Of a stretch of DNA of 20,782 nucleotides, positions 15,028-20,782 are shown in pieces. Numbering within the stretch: position 1 is the first letter of the stretch; each line of letters begins with the position of its first letter. The notes under the pieces are model-generated. The model saw nothing but the letters and a program-made list of their open reading frames with translations. It made no database searches and was not told the origin of the DNA. The translations under genes were made by a program, and so were the position numbers. The stretch is taken from the NCBI GenBank assembly GCA_902489745.1, contig CABUBB010000029.1, forward strand, positions 1-20,782, in the 5' to 3' direction. Origin of the DNA: Metaruminococcus_A sp003150405. Lineage in GTDB: Bacteria > Bacillota > Clostridia > Oscillospirales > Ruminococcaceae.

Positions 15028-15197
15028 ACAAAAAAGAAGCACCTGTGAAAACACAGGTGCAAAAATAAATTATAGTGTTACTAGTCCTAAACCGGAAAAG
15101 GAGGTTATAACTTACCGACGGACAAACAAGAATTAGGCATAAACCAACGTCAAAGCCTGCATTTCTCACCTTTTAACCATTTACCAAAGTCTTTTCA
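15028..15197 (-). ncRNA. Putative small RNA with an anti-Shine-Dalgarno loop
   Basis: This stretch has no protein gene but lies between a plausible promoter (15204-15232) and the terminator at 15033-15060, giving a predicted RNA of about 170 nt. Inside it GTCC/GGAC (15120-15123 with 15084-15087) and a four-pair UCGG/CCGG helix (15115-15118 with 15092-15095) close a 19-nt loop that exposes AACCUCCUUUU, complementary to ribosome sites. Gram-positive regulatory RNAs often use such C-rich loops. A nine-codon frame (MQALTLVYA) with an AGGTGA site also lies at its 5' end, so a tiny peptide is possible. No known RNA family is recognised, and it could instead be the 3' tail of the transporter mRNA. 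Confidence 0.5.
15033..15060 (-). terminator. Intrinsic terminator on the minus strand
   Basis: GCACCTGTG (15039-15047), loop of four, CACAGGTGC (15052-15060): a perfect 9-bp stem. On the minus strand it is followed by TTCTTTTTTG, on the plus strand by no T-run. It ends transcription coming from the transporter side and the putative small RNA. Confidence 0.88.
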
Positions 15198-15203
15198 TAC
15201 CTT

Positions 15204-15232
15204 ATTATACAGAAAGATTAAAAAAAGGCCAA
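15204..15232 (-). promoter_or_regulatory. Promoter for the putative small RNA
   Basis: On the minus strand TTGGCC (15227-15232), 17-bp spacer, TATAAT (15204-15209). The -10 is perfect and the -35 matches four of six positions. No gene follows other than the putative small RNA. Confidence 0.6.
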
Positions 15233-15327
15233 ATTTAGGGTTTCAAAATAGGCTTATCCTTTTGTATACCGTTTTCAATAGCAACTCCTCTGAAACAGTA
15301 CACAAATATTTCAAAGTTACACAAAAA

Positions 15328-15470
15328 AACAGGAGATTTACCCCCATTCTTAGCTGCATTTTAGAATTCATATAAATCCAATGAGAACAACCATACATTT
15401 GTCTCATCTATTCTTTGATAAGAATTCCATTACAGAGCAGCATTAAGATGAAGCATATAAATCTCCTGTT
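15328..15470 (-). ncRNA. 143-nt nested hairpin in the transporter 3' region
   Basis: A perfect 13-bp inverted repeat (15328-15340 with 15458-15470) encloses three further helices in register: 15348-15357 with 15437-15448 (10 bp, 2-nt bulge), 15362-15369 with 15422-15429 (8 bp, one wobble on the minus strand), and 15381-15390 with 15399-15407 (9 bp, one bulge). Together they make one long rod. On the minus strand the closing stem ends in a run of seven T, so it can act as the transporter operon's terminator. The length and rod shape also suit a structured RNA (6S-like shape, family not assigned) or a degenerate miniature inverted-repeat element. A TATAAT at 15481-15486 lies just upstream but without a good -35. 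Confidence 0.6.
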
Positions 15471-15503
15471 CATAATGCATATTATATTGTCATTCGAAAC
15501 CGA

Positions 15504-16352
15504 TTAGCCCTTAACAGCACCAGCCGTCAGACCACCGACAATCTTGTTCGAGAAACAGCAGTAAACGATAATTGTCGGAGTAACCGCAATAACGATAGCT
15601 GCAAGCATCGGAGCATAGTTGGTGGAATACTGACCGACAAATGCAGTCAGTCCAGGAGGCAGGGTTCTAACAGATTCGCCCGTGGTGAAAACAAGAGCAA
15701 CAAGCAACTCATTCCAAGTACCATTAAAGGTGAACAAACCAATGGTAAAGATACCAGCAGTAGAAATCGGCAGAATAATACGCCAATAAGCACCCCAAAT
15801 GGAACAGCCATCAATAACAGCTGCTTCCTCCATTTCTTTTGGCAGGTTGCCAAAGAAGCCACGCATAATATAGATTGACTGACCGAATGAGAATACCGTA
15901 TACGGCAGAATCAAGCCAATGTAAGAGTCAAGCAGCCCCATATTCGTGAACATAACGAACAGCGGAATCAAGGTAGCATGAATCGGAACCATCATACCGG
16001 TGAGGAACAGCACCATAGTTGCACCAGAGAGTTTCCATTTCAATCTGGAAAGGCCGTATGCAGCCATACAGTTAATCAAAATTGAGCATACAAGCGTAAT
16101 ACCGACAACAATAACCGAGTTCAGGAAGTAACGGCCAATCTTACCGCCAACCCATGCGGTTTCATAGTTCACCCATTGCGGTGGGTTTGGCAGACCGAAC
16201 GGATCGGTAAACAATACTGTATTGCTTTTCAAGGAAGCCATAATTACCCAGATTAGCGGGGCAACATACATAATAGCCAAGAGGATCAGAACGATATAAA
16301 TAATAACCTTGCTGGGTTTCAGTTTCGCTTTATTCTTTTCATAACTAGCCAT
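15504..16352 (-). CDS. CUT1 sugar ABC transporter permease (MalG type)
   Basis: The 282-residue inner-membrane protein has six predicted membrane segments, the first at about 16-39, and the EAA loop EEAAVIDGCSIWGAYWRIILP (175-195), which docks the ATPase. The short cytoplasmic N-terminus and the absence of an extra periplasmic-type domain are typical of MalG/LacG-like subunits. It would pair with the MalF-type subunit encoded 13 bp upstream to move an oligosaccharide handed over by a binding lipoprotein. GGGGGTG precedes the ATG. No ATPase gene is present here, as is common for CUT1 systems in Firmicutes that share one MsmX/MsmK-like ATPase. It is the last protein gene of the operon. Confidence 0.95.
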   Translation of the reverse strand: MASYEKNKAKLKPSKVIIYIVLILLAIMYVAPLIWVIMASLKSNTVLFTDPFGLPNPPQWVNYETAWVGGKIGRYFLNSVIVVGITLVCSILINCMAAYGLSRLKWKLSGATMVLFLTGMMVPIHATLIPLFVMFTNMGLLDSYIGLILPYTVFSFGQSIYIMRGFFGNLPKEMEEAAVIDGCSIWGAYWRIILPISTAGIFTIGLFTFNGTWNELLVALVFTTGESVRTLPPGLTAFVGQYSTNYAPMLAAIVIAVTPTIIVYCCFSNKIVGGLTAGAVKG

Positions 16353-16365
16353 TCATCGCACCCCC

Positions 16366-17265
16366 TTAGTCTGTATAACTTTCAACTTTAATGAGCTTAT
16401 TCAATACAAAAGTAAAGAGCAAGCAAAGAATAACCAGAATAACCGACAGCGCACTACCATAGCTATAATCCCAGAACTTAAAGGACTGGTTATAAAGATG
16501 TGACGCCAAAACTTCTGTAAGGTGAGCAGGACCACCGTTGGTCATGGTGAAAATCAAGTCGAAGAATTTCAAGGAACCAACACAAGAAAGAACCGTGCTG
16601 ATTTTAATCATGGAACGAATCATCGGCAACGTAATGTACCAGATACATTTAATTCTGGAAGCACCATCTATGTAAGCCGCTTCGTACATATCTTCCGGAA
16701 TACCCTGAATGGCCGCCATGTAAAGCATCATAGTAGAACCCATGTACTGCCACATGGAAACAAGGCCAATCATCCAGAGCGGAAGCGGGAAAAGACCATT
16801 TGAGGTATCTGTCAGCCAAAACTGCTGCCAACTCTCAAGGCCGATTCCTTTCAGCAACTGGTTCAGTGCACCAACAGTCGGGTTGAAGATGAACATCCAC
16901 AACAAACCAACAGCAGCACTGGAAAGAACAACCGGCAGATAATAAATATTTTTGAAAAGGTTTTTGAACTTAATATTATTCGTCAGAATAATAGCAATAA
17001 GCAAACCTAAAAGCTGCTGAGTAATAAGGGAAAATACAACAAAGAACAAAGAGTTCTTTAACGCAATCGGGAATACAGTATCCTTCGTGAACATGTAAAT
17101 AAAGTTCTCGAAGCCATACCAGGTCGGAGCGGAAATACCATTCCATTTAAACAAGCTCATTGCAAGGCCATAAATCATAGGCCCTAGCAAAACACAAACA
17201 AACAATAATAGTGCCGGACCAACGAAGACGAGTATCATCTTCTTGTCGCGCAATAATCTCTCCAT
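16366..17265 (-). CDS. CUT1 sugar ABC transporter permease (MalF type)
   Basis: The 299-residue protein has about six membrane helices, the first at 10-37, and the EAA loop MYEAAYIDGASRIKCIWYI (193-211). It forms the second half of the translocation pore with the MalG-type subunit. The frame is open from 17289, but the ATG at 17265 is chosen because GGAGG lies 5 nt before it; the upstream ATG contains that ribosome site in its own second and third codons. The ribosome site GGAGGTTA is complementary over 8 nt to the loop of the putative small RNA encoded downstream. A hairpin separates it from the binding-protein gene. Confidence 0.95.
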   Translation of the reverse strand: MERLLRDKKMILVFVGPALLLFVCVLLGPMIYGLAMSLFKWNGISAPTWYGFENFIYMFTKDTVFPIALKNSLFFVVFSLITQQLLGLLIAIILTNNIKFKNLFKNIYYLPVVLSSAAVGLLWMFIFNPTVGALNQLLKGIGLESWQQFWLTDTSNGLFPLPLWMIGLVSMWQYMGSTMMLYMAAIQGIPEDMYEAAYIDGASRIKCIWYITLPMIRSMIKISTVLSCVGSLKFFDLIFTMTNGGPAHLTEVLASHLYNQSFKFWDYSYGSALSVILVILCLLFTFVLNKLIKVESYTD

Positions 17266-17340
17266 ACTAACCTCCACATAACACCACAATTTACTTGATT
17301 CAATGATGGGTCTAGTATAAGTTTTGCATTTATCACTTGA

Positions 17341-17372
17341 AAAGGGATTAGGATAGGAATCCTAATCCCCTT
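17341..17372 (-). terminator. Hairpin between binding protein and permease genes (partial terminator)
   Basis: GGGATTAGGAT (17344-17354) and ATCCTAATCCC (17359-17369) form a perfect 11-bp stem with a 4-nt loop. Only TTTTC follows on the minus strand. In sugar ABC operons such a weak terminator or mRNA-protecting hairpin after the binding-protein gene lets that protein be made in excess over the permeases. Confidence 0.7.
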
Positions 17373-17410
17373 CAATGCGACAGGTATTTAATTCAAGGTG
17401 TTTTTTTGAA

Positions 17411-18784
17411 CTATTCAGCAGCAGACTCTGCTTCCAAGTCTTTCACCCACTGAGTAGTTGCATAAGACTGAAGGTCTTTGAACGCTACCTCAGGAGTCTT
17501 ATTGCCGGTCATGATGTTCTGGAGAGCGTTATTCCACTCTTCACCGAGCTTGTTACCAAAGGTTTCATCAAAGAAGCCAAAGGTCTCAGCGCCCATTTCT
17601 TCCATCAGATCGCTTACATACTGCAACTCTTTCGGAGCTTTCTCAGCGTCATACTCAACCTTAGTGATCGGAACTTTACCAGCAACTTCAGCGGTAGCTT
17701 TCTGAGCTTTGTCAGAAGTCATCCACTTCGGCCACTCGATAGCGAGATCCGGATATTTACCGTCGATACCGAGAGCAATACTATCGGTTTTGCCCATCCA
17801 CTGATTCTGTGCACCAGTGCCGCCTTCAACAGTCGGGAACGCAAATACGCCAACTTTGTCTACGACCTTGGAATCATCACGATGGAAACCACCGATTGCC
17901 CAAGAACCCATGCAGAACATAGCAGCATCGCCATTACGGAAGTAAGAACCAGCCATATCGTTGGAATCACCAACAGTAGAAGCCTGAATGTAGCCTTTGT
18001 CAAGCAGCTCTTTGGTCATTTCACCAGCTTTGATGAAGCAATCCTGCTCAAAGGTGTAACCATCTTCACGGTTAGCAATCTTCTGAACCTCTTCATAGCC
18101 GCCCATTCTCTGTACCAGATAAGAGGTGAACAGAGCGATGCACCAAGCGTCTTTCGAAGCCATGGTAATCGGCTGAATGCCAGCGCCCTTCAGGGTTTCA
18201 CAAGCCTTAAGGAAATCATCCCAAGTCTTGATGTCTTCTGCTTTTACGCCTGCTTGATCAAACAGCTCGGTGTTGTAGAAGACACAAGAGAACGCAAAGT
18301 TAAGCGGAACGGTCCAAACCTTGTCGTCAAAGGTTACGCCGTCAAATGCACCATCCTGGAAAGAATCATACCATTCCTGATCTTCTTCAAGATACGGGGT
18401 AATTTCAACGAACTTACCAGCGTTTGCATACTCTTTAACCTTTGCGCCAGGAGCCTGCCAGAGGGTATCCGGCATGTTGCCTGCAGAAGCAAGAGCATTG
18501 ATCTTAGCAGCATACTGCTGATCCGGATAAATTTCGACCTTCATGGTAATGCCCTTGTCATTGTTCTCATTGAAGTCATCCAGCGCTTTGTAGACTTCCT
18601 CAACCATCAGGTCCTCGTTTGTGGAACGCTCTGTGTTGAACACGAACTTGAGCTCTACATTCTCAGGCGTGCTCGCGTCCCCACCGCCATTACTGCTTTC
18701 GCCGCCGCCATTATTACATGCTGTAAAGACAGACAGCATCATGGCAGCAGAAGCAGCAATCGCAAGAAGTTTCTTGACTTTCAT
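17411..18784 (-). CDS. Sugar-binding lipoprotein of the CUT1 transporter (copy 1)
   Basis: The 457-residue protein has a lipoprotein signal peptide (basic MKVKK, hydrophobic core, lipobox FTAC with Cys23), a Gly/Ser/Asn-rich linker (24-38) and a family 1 extracellular solute-binding fold (about 44-450). Blocks such as AAKINALASAGNMPDTLW, CVFYNTELFD and TWDDFLKACETLKGAG are typical of oligosaccharide-binding proteins. It would capture xylo- or arabino-oligosaccharides outside the membrane (specificity inferred from neighbouring glycosidases). AAGGAGG lies 7 nt before the ATG. It is the promoter-proximal gene of the transporter operon and closely resembles the second binding protein upstream. 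A 480-codon open frame on the opposite strand is a shadow. Confidence 0.95.
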   Translation of the reverse strand: MKVKKLLAIAASAAMMLSVFTACNNGGGESSNGGGDASTPENVELKFVFNTERSTNEDLMVEEVYKALDDFNENNDKGITMKVEIYPDQQYAAKINALASAGNMPDTLWQAPGAKVKEYANAGKFVEITPYLEEDQEWYDSFQDGAFDGVTFDDKVWTVPLNFAFSCVFYNTELFDQAGVKAEDIKTWDDFLKACETLKGAGIQPITMASKDAWCIALFTSYLVQRMGGYEEVQKIANREDGYTFEQDCFIKAGEMTKELLDKGYIQASTVGDSNDMAGSYFRNGDAAMFCMGSWAIGGFHRDDSKVVDKVGVFAFPTVEGGTGAQNQWMGKTDSIALGIDGKYPDLAIEWPKWMTSDKAQKATAEVAGKVPITKVEYDAEKAPKELQYVSDLMEEMGAETFGFFDETFGNKLGEEWNNALQNIMTGNKTPEVAFKDLQSYATTQWVKDLEAESAAE

Positions 18785-18831
18785 GTAATTGCCTCCTTGA
18801 TAGATTTTTTTGAGTAACTATCACAGTTTTT

Positions 18832-18860
18832 ATTATAAACAGCATGCCCAGTTGTGTAAA
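18832..18860 (-). promoter_or_regulatory. Promoter of binding protein copy 1 and permeases
   Basis: On the minus strand TTTACA (18855-18860), a 17-bp spacer containing ACTGGGCATGC, then TATAAT (18832-18837). The spacer pattern recurs in the promoter of copy 2. Confidence 0.8.
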
Positions 18861-18870
18861 TTGGATAAAA

Positions 18871-18904
18871 TTAACCTTATGGTTTAAATTTATAACATTT
18901 GGGT
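18871..18904 (-). promoter_or_regulatory. Tandem direct repeat upstream of the -35, candidate AraC-type site
   Basis: On the minus strand ACCCAAATGTTA (18893-18904) and ACCATAAGGTTA (18872-18883) agree at 9 of 12 positions and start exactly 21 bp apart, two helical turns. The proximal copy ends 11 bp before the -35 and, with flanks, reads AACCATAAGGTTAA. A near-identical element precedes the copy 2 promoter. The response regulator encoded at 12378-13208 is the obvious candidate to bind. Confidence 0.6.
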
Positions 18905-19152
18905 CATGAAATAATCACTAAATACCACAAAAAAAGTCGCAGAAAATTCACAATCATCGGTGTTTTTCTACAATTCGAGACCAATAAAGCCTTATTTCCT
19001 GCTTAAACAGCCGTTGTCTTATGTTATGCTTCGTTTATTTTTTAAACCTATATTTGGTTAATTTTGCCCTATTTTTTCTGTATTTCCTTCTTTAAAGACC
19101 GTGCTCAAACGGCGCTGTTTATTTTCATTGTATAATCTGCACAATTCGCAAC
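18905..19152. other. AT-rich gap upstream of the binding protein copy 1 promoter
   Basis: No gene is supported here. On the plus strand TTAAACC (19042-19048) and GGTTAA (19056-19061) make an inverted repeat with arms resembling the promoter element at 18871-18884, possibly a distal regulator site. A TATAAT on the plus strand at 19131-19136 has no -35. Confidence 0.35.
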
Positions 19153-19200
19153 AAAGCAAAAAGCCGGTACAGCGTGTGATAGTAATGACGCTGTACCAGC
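19153..19200 (-). terminator. Terminator of binding protein copy 2
   Basis: GGTACAGCGT (19166-19175) pairs perfectly with ACGCTGTACC (19188-19197), extended by two pairs past one mismatch. On the minus strand it is followed by a T-rich tail, TTTTTGCTTT. It lies 36 bp past the stop codon, so copy 2 is normally a single-gene transcript. Confidence 0.88.
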
Positions 19201-19236
19201 TCAATTCAACGATTCAGTCCAGAATGCTCCGCCGCA

Positions 19237-20604
19237 TTAAGCAGCTGTTTCCCCCTGACGATTAACCGCATAATCCTGAAGATCAGCAAACGCCTTCTCA
19301 GGAGTCTTCAGCTCGGTCATAATTGCATTAAGTGCGCCATTCCATTCAGAACCTAAAGCCGCACCAAACCATTCGTCAAAGAACATAAAAGTACCAGCGG
19401 AATCTTTCAACGCAGTAGAAACGCTCATAAAGCCATCCGGCACCTTGGACTCATCCACTGTAATGTTGGTGGTTGGAATCTTGCCCGATTTATAGGCAAT
19501 GGACTCGGTTTGGAATTTATCACTCGTTACATATTTCATCCATTCCAGCACAGCGTCTTTATGCTCACTGTCTGCAGACATGGAAACATTATCCGTTTTA
19601 CCCATCCAAACGCTCGCATCACCTTTTCCGCCATCAACGCTTGGGAACGGAATTACACCAATTTTACCAATGACCTGAGAGCCTTCTGCATTCAGCGCGC
19701 CAACAACCCAAGAGCCCTGGCAAATCATTGCCGCCTGGCCAGAGGTAAAGTACGCATTTGCCTGATCTGCAGAATCGCCAATAGAAGAAGCCTGAATGTA
19801 GCCCTTCTTGAGCAGATCCAGAGTCATTCGTCCTGCTTCAATAAAGTTCTCCTGATCAAAGGTATACCCTTCTTCGCGTTCTGCAATTGCTTCCATTGGC
19901 TCCAAACCGCCGAGCCGCTGCGCAAGATAAGCTGTAAAGAGGGAAATGCACCACCCAGCTCCCGAACTACTGGCCATCGCCAACGGAATTGTACCATGTT
20001 GTTTTAATGTTTCACAAGCGTCAAGAAAATCCTCCCAGGTCTTAATGTTGTCCGCCTCAACGCCGGCTTCGCTGAAAATATCCTTATTATAAAAAACACA
20101 GCCCGCCGCAAAACTAATCGGTACCGCATAAATATCGCCATCTGCTTCTACCTGACTGAACATTCCTTCCGCAAAAGAGTTCTTCCATTTCTCGTCTTCA
20201 TCCAGATATTTATTCAACACTTCCAGTTTGCCGAGCTTACCATAAGTCGTACACTTTTGACCCGGCTGCTGCTGCATGGTATCGGGGAGTGTATTTGCTG
20301 CAGCCATTGCATTGATTTTTGCGTCATACTCACTGCCGTAATTTTGAATTTCAATGGTAATATTTTTATCATTGTTTTCAGCAAAAGATTCGGCTGCCCG
20401 GTATACCTCTGCCAGCATAACATCGTCGGACGTATCCGGAGACGCCCAAGTTGAATAGGTAATGGTTACCGGTTCATTGCTGTCTCCGCCCGAACTGGAC
20501 GTTACACTGCTGGACGACGAACCGCCGTTATCGCTACAGGATGTAAAAAACGACAGTGCCATTAATGATGAGAGTGTTAGCGCGAGTGTTTTTCTGAACT
20601 TCAT
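19237..20604 (-). CDS. Sugar-binding lipoprotein (copy 2)
   Basis: The 455-residue protein is a paralogue of copy 1, with the same layout: MKFRK, hydrophobic core, lipobox FTSC with Cys23, a Ser/Gly-rich linker and a family 1 solute-binding fold. Matching blocks include DAKINAMAAANTLPDT, CVFYNKDIF, IKTWEDFLDACETLK, KGYIQASSIGDSADQA and MWFF-like motifs near the end (FMFFDEWFG). The binding-site face differs in places, for instance a Ser-Ser-Gly insertion before the WCISLFTAYLAQR block. It may bind a related oligosaccharide of different length or decoration and deliver it to the same permease pair, or act as a sensor partner for the histidine kinase. GGGAGG precedes the ATG. It has its own promoter and terminator. 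Confidence 0.94.
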   Translation of the reverse strand: MKFRKTLALTLSSLMALSFFTSCSDNGGSSSSSVTSSSGGDSNEPVTITYSTWASPDTSDDVMLAEVYRAAESFAENNDKNITIEIQNYGSEYDAKINAMAAANTLPDTMQQQPGQKCTTYGKLGKLEVLNKYLDEDEKWKNSFAEGMFSQVEADGDIYAVPISFAAGCVFYNKDIFSEAGVEADNIKTWEDFLDACETLKQHGTIPLAMASSSGAGWCISLFTAYLAQRLGGLEPMEAIAEREEGYTFDQENFIEAGRMTLDLLKKGYIQASSIGDSADQANAYFTSGQAAMICQGSWVVGALNAEGSQVIGKIGVIPFPSVDGGKGDASVWMGKTDNVSMSADSEHKDAVLEWMKYVTSDKFQTESIAYKSGKIPTTNITVDESKVPDGFMSVSTALKDSAGTFMFFDEWFGAALGSEWNGALNAIMTELKTPEKAFADLQDYAVNRQGETAA

Positions 20605-20664
20605 GGATTCCCCTCCCTCAATGAATTAAATTTTGTGGAAACATTTGGTACTATCACAACACAA

Positions 20665-20692
20665 ATTATAACGCATGGTACAGTAGAGTAAA
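20665..20692 (-). promoter_or_regulatory. Promoter of binding protein copy 2
   Basis: On the minus strand TTTACT (20687-20692), 16-bp spacer with ACTGTACCATGC, TATAAT (20665-20670). The -35, part of the spacer and the -10 mirror the copy 1 promoter. Confidence 0.72.
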
Positions 20693-20701
20693 TCTGCATT
20701 T

Positions 20702-20715
20702 TTAACTTATTGGTT
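20702..20715 (-). promoter_or_regulatory. Shared element upstream of the copy 2 promoter
   Basis: On the minus strand AACCAATAAGTTAA ends 9 bp before the -35, matching AACCATAAGGTTAA at the copy 1 promoter (10 bp from its -35). It is a likely site for a common activator. No second copy 21 bp further upstream is seen here. Confidence 0.55.
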
Positions 20716-20782
20716 CGCGTTTTTGATATTTTATATTAAATTTATTAACTTATATATAAAATATTTTATGTTTTCTATAATA
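20716..20782. other. Very AT-rich window end
   Basis: The last 67 bases are almost entirely A and T, with no gene or clear signal. They may serve as an UP-like region for the copy 2 promoter or belong to a gap before the next gene outside the window. Confidence 0.4.

Noticed and set aside
15098..15120. AAAAGGAGG on the plus strand as a ribosome site
   Set aside because: No ATG, GTG or TTG follows at workable distance, so it is better read as the complement of the anti-Shine-Dalgarno loop on the minus strand.
15430..15470. 8-codon frame (MLHLNAAL) with an AGGAG site on the minus strand
   Set aside because: It begins within the closing stem of the nested hairpin and is followed by no gene it could control as a leader peptide; noted only as part of the hairpin.
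17375..18817. 480-codon open frame on the plus strand opposite binding protein copy 1
   Set aside because: It lies fully antisense to a clear solute-binding protein, has no recognisable domain and no ribosome site; it results from codon composition of the real gene.

Overview
The window looks like a chromosomal segment of a Gram-positive anaerobe of the Clostridia (Oscillospiraceae/Ruminococcaceae-like). The basis is sigma-A promoters with 16-18 bp spacers, strong AGGAGG ribosome sites, intrinsic terminators, lipoprotein signal peptides with a lipobox Cys, a YesMN-type two-component system, a CUT1 sugar ABC transporter without its own ATPase, and a probable Re-citrate synthase. The species cannot be named from sequence alone.

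Layout. (1) 1-3921, minus strand: a hemicellulose-side-chain block. It holds a promoter, a GH95 hydrolase, an overlapping PfkB sugar kinase, then the 5' end of a GH51 alpha-L-arabinofuranosidase cut by the window edge. (2) 3997-4974, plus strand: a YbaK-type aminoacyl-tRNA deacylase overlapping a small lipoprotein gene. (3) 5248-5904, minus: a short formate/nitrite transporter family channel. (4) 6010-8534, minus: a three-gene operon of Re-citrate-synthase-like enzyme, GntR/FCD regulator and MGMT-like protein. It is driven by a perfect-consensus promoter with a 22-bp palindromic operator just downstream. (5) 8734-10465, minus: a GT4 glycosyltransferase and a DUF3267-type membrane zincin, closed by a strong terminator. 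(6) 10564-15016, plus: GH43 beta-xylosidase, AraC-type response regulator and YesM-type histidine kinase in one operon, closed by a 14-bp-stem terminator. (7) 15039-20782, minus: two paralogous sugar-binding lipoproteins, each with its own promoter and terminator or hairpin, and two permease genes behind the second lipoprotein. The roughly 440-bp tail after the last permease has no protein gene but carries a nested 143-nt hairpin and an apparent small-RNA gene.

How it fits together: lipoprotein(s) and permeases would import xylo- or arabinoxylo-oligosaccharides, energised by a shared MsmX-type ATPase encoded elsewhere. The glycosidases lack signal peptides and so would act in the cytoplasm (GH43 xylosidase, GH51 arabinofuranosidase, GH95 for terminal L-fucose or L-galactose), and the PfkB kinase would phosphorylate a released sugar. 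The sensor kinase/regulator pair sits behind the xylosidase and probably controls the binding-protein genes, whose promoters share an element just upstream of the -35.

Most worth a second look: a putative 170-nt RNA with an anti-Shine-Dalgarno loop matching ribosome sites of its neighbouring transporter genes, the nested 143-nt hairpin beside it, and the shared 21-bp-spaced promoter elements.
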